Of a DNA stretch of 64,000 bases, positions 54,771 to 62,163 are shown in pieces. Made by a program: the position numbers and the translations under genes. This stretch comes from Bacteroides intestinalis. GTDB lineage: Bacteria > Bacteroidota > Bacteroidia > Bacteroidales > Bacteroidaceae. The notes below the pieces were generated by a model that was given only the letters and a program-made list of their open reading frames with translations, ran no database searches and was not told the origin of the DNA. The stretch lies in assembly GCF_902364365.1 (NCBI RefSeq), contig NZ_CABJDN010000007.1, forward strand, positions 1-64,000, read 5' to 3'. Within the stretch, counting starts at the first letter, position 1; each line of letters starts with the position of its first letter.

Positions 54771-56257
54771 GTAAGTATGACATCATCATCATTGGAAGCG
54801 GATTAGGTGGCCTTGAATGTGGAGCCATACTTAGTAAAGAAGGGTATAACGTATGTGTGCTCGAAAAGAACGAACTGTTTGGAGGATGCTTTCAGACCTA
54901 TCGCCGGAAAGGACATTTGTTGGATACAGGAATTCATTATATAGGTAGTCTGGACGAAGGACAAGTCATGAATCAGTTTTTCCGGTATGTAGGAATCATG
55001 GATCACCTCAAAGTCCGGAAACTGGATGAAAGTGCTTTTGATAAGATTTTCTATAAGAATCGCGTATATGATTACGCAATGGGATACGAACGTTTTATCG
55101 ATACCCTTTGCCAATCATTTCCTCACGAAAAAGAAAATCTCCGGCAATATACAACGTCACTGAAAGAAGTAGGCAACCTGATCAGTGTGGACAATCTGAA
55201 GAAAGGTATTATTTCTACTGAAGGAATGAAGTTCTTCAATACCTCAGCAGCAGGAATGATAGATAAGATTACCACCAATCCTGATTTGCAATCAGTATTG
55301 GCCGGCTCGGCACTTCTGTATGGTGGTTTAAGAGAACATTCCAACTTCTATGAACATGCCATGATTAACAACTCCTACATACAAGGAGCCTATCGGTTCA
55401 TTGACGGAAGTATGCAAGTGGCCTCTGAGATGATCAATGTGATTCGCACTCATGGCGGAACAGTTTTGAACAACAGTGAAGTCACCCGTATCATTGTAGA
55501 GAACAACCAGGTAACAGGGGTAGAGATAAACCATGCAGAGCGGATAGAAAGCAAATACATCATCTCTAACGTACACCCCAAACAAACATTAACTTTGCTG
55601 GACAAGACCCGCTGTATCAAAAATGCCTATATCTCCCGTATTAATTCTTTAGAAAATACATACGGCATTTTCACTCTCTACCTGATCATGAAAGAGAAAA
55701 GTTATCCGTATCTGAATCAGAACCTCTATCTGCATGGAGACAACGATGTATGGTATGATAAGAAAGTCAACATGGGATATACCACCAATTGCATGATCTC
55801 CACACAAGCATCTTCCCGCAACAGTGATTATGCAGACGTCATCTCCATTCTGACTCCCATGTATATAGATGAACTGTCCGTCTGGCAGAATACACTTCCC
55901 GAACAACGGGGTGAAGACTATAAAGCCTTCAAAATGGAAAAAGCCAGGCAATTGTTAGAGTTCATCAAAAGTCACGGAATCGATTTTACTGATCACATCG
56001 AGACAATGTATACCACTACTCCACTTAGCTACAGAGACTTTACGGGTACTTGTGACGGTTCTGCCTATGGAATTATCAAAGATTACAAATGTCCGCAAAT
56101 CGGTTTTGTTTCCACCCGAACCAAACTGGGGAACTTATTTCTCACAGGACAAAATCTGAACGTCCACGGTGCTTTAGGAGTAACATTAACCTCCATCATC
56201 ACTTGTGGCGAATTACTCGGACATGAATATTTAGCTAAACGAATAGGCCATGCATAA
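54767..56257 (+). CDS. CrtI-like FAD-dependent oxidoreductase
   Basis: A 496-residue flavoprotein of the phytoene desaturase/retinol saturase type. The dinucleotide motif IIGSGLGGLECG is at residues 7-18, with LEKNELFGG after it; the C-terminal GALGVTLTSIITCG FAD motif is present. It could desaturate, isomerise or reduce the polyene or oxidise its head. Such a gene is not part of the basic aryl polyene set. Start overlaps the exporter by four bases. Confidence 0.85.
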   Translation: MSKYDIIIIGSGLGGLECGAILSKEGYNVCVLEKNELFGGCFQTYRRKGHLLDTGIHYIGSLDEGQVMNQFFRYVGIMDHLKVRKLDESAFDKIFYKNRVYDYAMGYERFIDTLCQSFPHEKENLRQYTTSLKEVGNLISVDNLKKGIISTEGMKFFNTSAAGMIDKITTNPDLQSVLAGSALLYGGLREHSNFYEHAMINNSYIQGAYRFIDGSMQVASEMINVIRTHGGTVLNNSEVTRIIVENNQVTGVEINHAERIESKYIISNVHPKQTLTLLDKTRCIKNAYISRINSLENTYGIFTLYLIMKEKSYPYLNQNLYLHGDNDVWYDKKVNMGYTTNCMISTQASSRNSDYADVISILTPMYIDELSVWQNTLPEQRGEDYKAFKMEKARQLLEFIKSHGIDFTDHIETMYTTTPLSYRDFTGTCDGSAYGIIKDYKCPQIGFVSTRTKLGNLFLTGQNLNVHGALGVTLTSIITCGELLGHEYLAKRIGHA

Positions 56258-57917
56258 GATATTAAAGAAAACAATTAAATATACGGCATGTGGCATAGGG
56301 GTACTTCTCCTTGCCATCATCCTCTTTGTTAGCATACTCTATTTCTCCGCAGATATGCTGACTCCCGACTACACTCCCAAAGCCAACGGAGAATTGGTAC
56401 AGACAGATAGTCTTCGGGAATATGCGGGCAATTATCTGCGGCAAAGCAACAGTGGTCTGTGGGAATTGAAGGTGAGTGGCGACGCATTCCAGCGCGGTGA
56501 GGCTATAGGCAAACTTTCTTCTGATTTACTATACTATCAGGAGAAAGTTTTTGTTGACCAGATACGCGAGATTGTACCTTCCGACAATTATCTTAAGTTC
56601 CTCCGCTTCTTCATCGTACTTTTCAACCGTAATTTAGGGAAGAATGTCCCGGAAGAGTTTAGAGATGAGATTTATGGCATTTCACTCTCCTGTACCCATG
56701 AATACGACTTTATCGGCACTCCCTACGAGCGCCAGCTCAATTATCATTCGGCTCACGATCTGGGACATGCCATGCAAGATTACATGTTGGTAGGTTGCAG
56801 TTCCTTTGCCACCTGGGGAGAAAACAGTGCCGACTCCTCCCTCGTCATCGGACGCAATTTTGATTTTTACATGGGGGATAAGTTTGCACACAACAAACTG
56901 GTATCTTTTTATCAGCCCGAGCAAGGCTATAAATTTGCATCTGTAGGTTGGCCGGGTATGATCGGTGTACTTTCAGGTATGAATGAAACCGGGCTCACGG
57001 TGACTATCAATGCTGCAAAATCGGACATGCCGACTGCTTCCGCCACTCCTATCTCTATCCTGACCAGAGAGATACTGCAATATGCCTCAACAATTGATGA
57101 AGCTTATGCCATCGCTTTGAAGCGGAAAACATTTGTTTCCGAATCCATACTGATTGGTTCTGCACAGGATGGCAGGGCCGCTATCATTGAAAAGTCACCG
57201 GAAAAGACGGCACTTTTTACAAGTAGCGGTAATCAGATTATTTGTACCAACCATTATCAATCAGATACTTTCCGCAACGATGAACGCAACAAGGAAAACA
57301 TTGCGACTTCCGATAGTCCCTATCGTTTTGCCCGTCTGCAAGAACTGTTGAAAGAGAATAAGCCTATCGACCCGATGAAAGCTGCTTCCATACTCCGCAA
57401 CCAAAAAGGATTGGACAATATTGATTTGGGCATGGGTAATGAAATGGCTATCAATCAACTCATAGCCCATCACTCTGTTATTTTCCTGCCGGAGAAACAA
57501 ATCATGTATGTTTCCACTTCTCCTTGGCAATGCGGCAAGTATATGGCATACGATCTGAACAAAATATTCAGCGATACCATAGATTTCCATCACGAAATCG
57601 CCACTTTGAGTCTGACCATTCCCGAAGACAACTTTATCAGTCAAGCAAACTACAAACAGTTCATGGCTTATAGAAACCTTACGAAGCTCATCCGGGAAAA
57701 GATCCAACGGAAAGAAACAATAGAAACAAAGGTCCTGAATCTTTATGAGGCATCCAATCCTTCATTCTATTACGTTTACGAAGTATTGGGAGATTATTAT
57801 GCTGCAATACAACAAACTGATACCGCCATGACCTATTGGCAGAAAGCACTAACAATGCCCATACCTAAACAAGCAGAAAAAGTACGAATCCAACAAAAAA
57901 TCAATAAAAACCAATAA
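56250..57917 (+). CDS. Ntn-hydrolase acyltransferase (C45/penicillin acyltransferase-like)
   Basis: A 555-residue protein anchored by one N-terminal helix (about 11-32), so its body is periplasmic. The self-processing Cys nucleophile is Cys183 in VGCSSFATWG, followed by the family motifs GRNFDF and GWPGMIGVLSGMNETGLTV; a TPR-like tail lies near the end. Family members cleave or make amide bonds with acyl chains. In this cluster a transfer of the polyene chain to an amino group, for instance one freed by the deacetylase, is possible; this is inference. It overlaps the previous gene by eight bases. Confidence 0.8.
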   Translation: MHKILKKTIKYTACGIGVLLLAIILFVSILYFSADMLTPDYTPKANGELVQTDSLREYAGNYLRQSNSGLWELKVSGDAFQRGEAIGKLSSDLLYYQEKVFVDQIREIVPSDNYLKFLRFFIVLFNRNLGKNVPEEFRDEIYGISLSCTHEYDFIGTPYERQLNYHSAHDLGHAMQDYMLVGCSSFATWGENSADSSLVIGRNFDFYMGDKFAHNKLVSFYQPEQGYKFASVGWPGMIGVLSGMNETGLTVTINAAKSDMPTASATPISILTREILQYASTIDEAYAIALKRKTFVSESILIGSAQDGRAAIIEKSPEKTALFTSSGNQIICTNHYQSDTFRNDERNKENIATSDSPYRFARLQELLKENKPIDPMKAASILRNQKGLDNIDLGMGNEMAINQLIAHHSVIFLPEKQIMYVSTSPWQCGKYMAYDLNKIFSDTIDFHHEIATLSLTIPEDNFISQANYKQFMAYRNLTKLIREKIQRKETIETKVLNLYEASNPSFYYVYEVLGDYYAAIQQTDTAMTYWQKALTMPIPKQAEKVRIQQKINKNQ

Positions 57918-57918
57918 T

Positions 57919-59214
57919 ATGGAAAAGAATCCAGACATACAGTTTCATTCTCCTGAAGAGATTAAATTGTATCAGGAAGCCAGACTCACTGAAACCTTGG
58001 CTTACTTGCAGGCACATTCCCGCTTCTATCAGCAAATGTTCAAAGAACATTCCATAGACACCACCCGGATCAAGAAGATAGAAGACCTCCAACAAATTCC
58101 CGTTACCACCAAAACAGACCTGCAACTACATAACAGTGAATTCATCTGTGTAGACCCGGATAATATTATCGACTATGTCACCACTTCCGGAACTTTAGGA
58201 GATCCGGTTACTTTTGTACTGACCTCCAAAGACCTGGACCGTCTGGCATACAACGAATATTTGTCTTTCAATACTGCCGGATGCAGCCGACACGATATAC
58301 TGCAACTGATGACCACCATAGACCGCCGCTTCATGGCAGGGCTGGCCTACTACTTGGGAGCCAGAGAGCTCGGTATGGGAGTAGCCCGTGTAGGCAACGG
58401 TATACCGGAACTGCAATGGGATACCATTCACCGTATTCACCCTACCTGTGGTATGGTAGTTCCTTCATTCCTGATTAAACTGATAGAGTTTGCCGAAAGA
58501 AATCAGATTGATCATAACACCTGTTCTATGAAGAAGTGTGTATGTATCGGCGAAGCACTGCGTAACCCTGACTTTACATTGAACACCCTTGGACAACGTA
58601 TCAGCGAAAAGTGGCCGTCACTTCAACTCTATTCCACTTATGCCTCTACGGAAATGCAATCGTCCTTCACCGAATGTTCTGAATTCCATGGCGGACACCT
58701 GCAACCCGAGCTTATCATTGTAGAGTTTCTGGATGACAAGAACCTTCCGGTAAAAGAAGGGGAACCGGGAGAAGTAACCATTACCACCTTAGGGGTGGAA
58801 GGCATGCCTTTGCTTCGTTTTAAAACCGGAGATATCTGTTACCAATATACGGAACCTTGTGCATGTGGCAGAAATACCATCCGGTTAAGTTCTGTGCTGG
58901 GACGAAAAGGCCAAATGATAAAATATAAAGGAACAACCCTGTACCCACCTGCATTATTCGACATATTGGATGATATTCCACGGGTAAAAAACTATGTTGT
59001 TGAAGTGTATACCAATAAGTTAGGTACAGACGAGATCTTGATTCGGATTGGCAGTGACGAGAACAGCGAAAGCTTTGCCAAAGAAATTAAAGATTTATTC
59101 CGTTCTAAAATACGGGTAGCTCCCACTATCCGGTTCGAACCGGCAGAATACATTGCCCAGATACAAATGCCTCCGATGAGTAGAAAAAGCATTAAATTCT
59201 TTGATTTACGATAA
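57919..59214 (+). CDS. PaaK-type AMP-forming aryl-acid ligase
   Basis: A 431-residue adenylate-forming enzyme of the phenylacetate-CoA ligase type. The ATP motif TTSGTLGDP is at 88-96, YASTEMQSSF near 240, and TGDICY and RKGQMIKYKG follow in the C-terminal part. The most likely substrate is p-coumarate made by the ammonia-lyase at the other end of the cluster, giving the thioester starter unit. The usual ApeH-type ligase is not found, so this enzyme fills that step. Last gene of the cluster; the next gene has its own promoter. Confidence 0.87.
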   Translation: MEKNPDIQFHSPEEIKLYQEARLTETLAYLQAHSRFYQQMFKEHSIDTTRIKKIEDLQQIPVTTKTDLQLHNSEFICVDPDNIIDYVTTSGTLGDPVTFVLTSKDLDRLAYNEYLSFNTAGCSRHDILQLMTTIDRRFMAGLAYYLGARELGMGVARVGNGIPELQWDTIHRIHPTCGMVVPSFLIKLIEFAERNQIDHNTCSMKKCVCIGEALRNPDFTLNTLGQRISEKWPSLQLYSTYASTEMQSSFTECSEFHGGHLQPELIIVEFLDDKNLPVKEGEPGEVTITTLGVEGMPLLRFKTGDICYQYTEPCACGRNTIRLSSVLGRKGQMIKYKGTTLYPPALFDILDDIPRVKNYVVEVYTNKLGTDEILIRIGSDENSESFAKEIKDLFRSKIRVAPTIRFEPAEYIAQIQMPPMSRKSIKFFDLR

Positions 59215-59230
59215 CTATTTTCTAATTTTG
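59200..59230 (+). promoter_or_regulatory. Promoter of the gene after the aryl polyene cluster
   Basis: TTTG (59200-59203), 19 bp, then TAATTTTG (59223-59230): a full match to the Bacteroides consensus. The -33 lies inside the end of the ligase gene; the start codon of the next gene is 42 bp further on. Confidence 0.75.
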
Positions 59231-59272
59231 ACAAATTTATAAACTGAGTACTGATTCTAAATTATTAATTGT

Positions 59273-59842
59273 ATGAAAAAGCTATTCACCCTTCTGTTCC
59301 TTGCAACAAGCATAATTTGCTTCGGACAAAACAAGAACTTCCTTAAAGAAACTGAAAGTATCAATTTCTATGGAGTGGACTATTCGGCGGCCAAAGTATT
59401 TGGTGCAGCAGAATCCCCGGCACAATTTAAGGTGGCATTCGATGAAATTAACCAATTATTTATCACCGAAGCCAAGAAATATGATGTTGGCAAGAAGTTA
59501 AAAGTAAGAGTCAGTGAAATTTCACTTGACGCAGTCAATCAGGTAAATGGAGCAATCAATCCACAAGAATTGATGACGACTGATACAAGCTATACGTTAA
59601 GTGAAGAGCAGATTAAACAAATAGTGAAAGCACTTCCCACGCAAAACAAACCAGGTATTGGACTGATTATCATTGCTAAATTATTGAACAAAGCAGAGGC
59701 ATACGGCTCTTATCAGGTAGTATTCTTCAATACGGATACGAAAGAAATAATACAAGATTGGGCAACAGGTGGTAAAGCAAGAGGTTTTGGATTACGCAAT
59801 TATTGGGCTGGTTCTATTTATAAAGTTATAAACAATCTATAA
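59273..59842 (+). CDS. Secreted protein of unknown function
   Basis: A 189-residue exported protein: signal peptide MKKLFTLLFLATSIICFGQ, then a soluble mixed alpha/beta domain with conserved-looking YGVDYSAAKVFG and DWATGGKARGFGLRNYWAGSIYKV segments. I do not recognise a named family. Its own promoter separates it from the aryl polyene cluster; it is followed by a small outer-membrane barrel gene after 28 bp, so the two are likely co-transcribed. Confidence 0.75.
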   Translation: MKKLFTLLFLATSIICFGQNKNFLKETESINFYGVDYSAAKVFGAAESPAQFKVAFDEINQLFITEAKKYDVGKKLKVRVSEISLDAVNQVNGAINPQELMTTDTSYTLSEEQIKQIVKALPTQNKPGIGLIIIAKLLNKAEAYGSYQVVFFNTDTKEIIQDWATGGKARGFGLRNYWAGSIYKVINNL

Positions 59843-59870
59843 AACAAGAATATACTAAAAACAAAAGACG

Positions 59871-60578
59871 ATGAAAAAATTACTATTATTATTTACCTTA
59901 TTAGTAGGTATCAGCCTTCACTGTGCAGCACAAAATTACACTGAAGTTGTTTATCTGAAAAACGGAAGTATCATCCGTGGTATTATCATTGAGCAAATAC
60001 CCAACAGTTCGCTGAAAATACAAACTGCTGATGGAAGTATCTTTGCCTATCCAATGAATGAAGTTGAGAAAATCACAAAAGAGGTAGGTGCATCTAAGAA
60101 TAGACACCAAGATTTTGGAAAAAAGAGCAGTACCTTGAGAGGTTATAAGGGTTTTGTTGAAACCGGTTATATCTTCGACCTAAGCGATTATGATGCTAAC
60201 AGATTTACTTTATCAACCACACACGGTTATCAGTTTAATAATTATCTGTTTGTCGGAGGTGGTTTGGGATTGAATTGTTATACAGATGCTGATTTATATT
60301 CTGTTCCCATATTTGCCAGCTTCAGAGCCAATTTCACCAAAAACAAGATTACTCCGTTTGCTGATATTAAAAGTGGTTACGCCGCTGGTGATGTAGAAGG
60401 GGCTTTTGTTACATTTGGTATAGGTGTACGCTTCGCTCTTGCTAAAAAGATGGCACTGAATCTTAAACTGGAATACGCATATCAAGAATATGATTACGAA
60501 TACTATTATAGCAGCCATTATTACTATGATAATGAGTCTATAAATGGCATCGGAATCAAATTTGGTTTCGAATTCTAA
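59871..60578 (+). CDS. Small outer-membrane beta-barrel protein
   Basis: A 235-residue exported protein: signal peptide ending CAAQN, an N-terminal Sm-like/DUF-type strand region (VYLKNGSIIRGIIIEQIPNSSLKIQTADGS), a basic linker, then a barrel domain of alternating strands (about 95-235) ending with Phe (GIKFGFEF), the outer-membrane insertion signal. Function unknown. Confidence 0.8.
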   Translation: MKKLLLLFTLLVGISLHCAAQNYTEVVYLKNGSIIRGIIIEQIPNSSLKIQTADGSIFAYPMNEVEKITKEVGASKNRHQDFGKKSSTLRGYKGFVETGYIFDLSDYDANRFTLSTTHGYQFNNYLFVGGGLGLNCYTDADLYSVPIFASFRANFTKNKITPFADIKSGYAAGDVEGAFVTFGIGVRFALAKKMALNLKLEYAYQEYDYEYYYSSHYYYDNESINGIGIKFGFEF

Positions 60579-60597
60579 GTAAAGCAGTCTCTATACT

Positions 60598-60645
60598 AAA
60601 AAGCGGATTGAATTCTACGCCATATAGTTTTCAATCCGCTTTTCA
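60598..60645. terminator. Bidirectional terminator
   Basis: A 14-bp stem AAAAGCGGATTGAA/TTCAATCCGCTTTT (60599-60612 with 60630-60643), with a 17-base loop, lies between the convergent barrel gene and merR-like gene. Confidence 0.85.
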
Positions 60646-60659
60646 TTTATAATAGTTTC

Positions 60660-61037
60660 TTATCCCTGCTGAATATCTTTTTTCAGTTCATCCACCTGTT
60701 CATAAGTAAATCCGTCAAGGGCTTTCTTCATACTGATCAACTCCTCACGAATCGCTTTCAGGCGATCTACAATTTCAAAGTTACGGAGAGTGGTTTCTTT
60801 ATTGTCTTTCATTCTCTGGCGGGCACCGGGTAATGTCATTCCCCGTTCCTTCACCAGATGATAGATCAGCTTCACTGTTTCAATATCCTCTTTGCGGTAT
60901 TGTCGCACCCCACGACTTCCCTTCTTCGGAGAAAGTTGTGGAAACTCTTTCTCCCAGAAACGAAGCAAGGACTCGTTCACATCGAACATCTGGGCTACTT
61001 CACTGATGGAATAATATAATTTCAGGTCTTTATCCAT
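60660..61037 (-). CDS. MerR-family transcriptional regulator
   Basis: A 125-residue regulator. The N-terminal winged HTH (YYSISEVAQMFDVNESLLRFWEKEF, then SRGVRQYRKEDIETVKLIYHLV) is followed by a coiled coil; no Cys-rich or effector-binding domain is attached, so it is not a metal sensor of the classical type. It follows the M23 peptidase gene by five bases and is probably co-transcribed with it. Targets unknown. Confidence 0.9.
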   Translation of the reverse strand: MDKDLKLYYSISEVAQMFDVNESLLRFWEKEFPQLSPKKGSRGVRQYRKEDIETVKLIYHLVKERGMTLPGARQRMKDNKETTLRNFEIVDRLKAIREELISMKKALDGFTYEQVDELKKDIQQG

Positions 61038-61042
61038 AGCTG

Positions 61043-62011
61043 TTAATCGAGAACTTTACCGTGGTTGGCAGCAATCTGTATCATTCGGTCGTAATCCTCA
61101 GCACTCAAGTCCATAAAGTAATAGTTGACAGGGTTGACTACCTGACCTTTTACATGAACTTCATAATGCAAGTGAGGCCCTGTACTCTTTCCCGTACTGC
61201 CTACCCCGCCAATAACTTCACCGCGTACCACCTTCTTTCCGACCTTAGTACGGAAATCACGCAAATGCGCATATACAGTCTGATAACCAAATCCATGGTC
61301 TACTACAATCCGGTTACCATATCCGGTTTGCCACCCCATCTGTATCACCGTACCATCTCCTGTGGCATAAACATCCGTACCCAAAGGTGCCGAGAAGTCC
61401 ATACCTGCATGAAATTTGGTAGTTCCATAGATAGGATCGATACGCGTTCCGTAACCGGAAGCTGTTTTGCGAAGGTCTTTATTGGAAACAGGCTGGATAG
61501 CGGGGATACAACGCAACATTTCATCATGGCTCTTGCACATATCCACCACATCATCGAAAGAACGCGACTGGATATAGAGTTGCTTGCTGAGCATATCCAT
61601 TTTCTGAGTTGTATTCACTACCAGATCGGAGTTTGCCATATCCATCAGGTGTTCATAACGGTTAGTGCCGCCATACCCTGCCTGACGGATAGCCGAAGGT
61701 ATGGGGTCAGCCGCAAATATAACCCGATACAGGTTATCATCACGTTGCTGCACATCCTGCAACACCCCCATTGCCTCGTCCAGACGACGGGAAAGCACAT
61801 TATACTGCGCTAAAAGTTGGCTGTTTTCCTTCCTCAACTCTTTCTCCGAAGGTGAACCGAAGATAATCAGCAGAATTATAAAACTACCTGCCCCTAAGCC
61901 CATGCCGATAAACAAACGGCGCAAGAGACTCACCATCCGTTGCCGGACAGTAGGGTAAATACGGTCATAAGTCTGCGTCTGTGGATTATAAATGTAGTAA
62001 ACTTTGCGCAT
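61043..62011 (-). CDS. M23 family peptidase
   Basis: A 322-residue inner-membrane-anchored protein: helix at about 33-52, coiled coil (about 58-100), and a C-terminal LytM/M23 domain with zinc motifs HAGMDFSAP (about 207-215) and STGPHLHYEVH (about 271-281). The H-x-H and H-x3-D ligands are intact, so it should cut peptidoglycan cross-links (or be an active cell-wall endopeptidase). Divergent from alaS. Confidence 0.92.
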   Translation of the reverse strand: MRKVYYIYNPQTQTYDRIYPTVRQRMVSLLRRLFIGMGLGAGSFIILLIIFGSPSEKELRKENSQLLAQYNVLSRRLDEAMGVLQDVQQRDDNLYRVIFAADPIPSAIRQAGYGGTNRYEHLMDMANSDLVVNTTQKMDMLSKQLYIQSRSFDDVVDMCKSHDEMLRCIPAIQPVSNKDLRKTASGYGTRIDPIYGTTKFHAGMDFSAPLGTDVYATGDGTVIQMGWQTGYGNRIVVDHGFGYQTVYAHLRDFRTKVGKKVVRGEVIGGVGSTGKSTGPHLHYEVHVKGQVVNPVNYYFMDLSAEDYDRMIQIAANHGKVLD

Positions 62012-62061
62012 CTTTTGGAAATATTTCGCTCATTAATACGGCAAAAGTAATAAAAACAAGC

Positions 62062-62069
62062 TATCTTTG
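62062..62069 (+). promoter_or_regulatory. -7 element for alaS
   Basis: TATCTTTG matches TAnnTTTG, 94 bp before the alaS start. On the other strand TACTTTTG (62042-62049) can serve the M23 peptidase gene. Confidence 0.45.
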
Positions 62070-62163
62070 CGCTGTTTTTTCAAGAATATTAATACTAAGT
62101 AGCAAGTAGTTAGTAGATAATAGCGAATAGAAGATAGTAACAGATTAAGATAAATAGAAGAGT

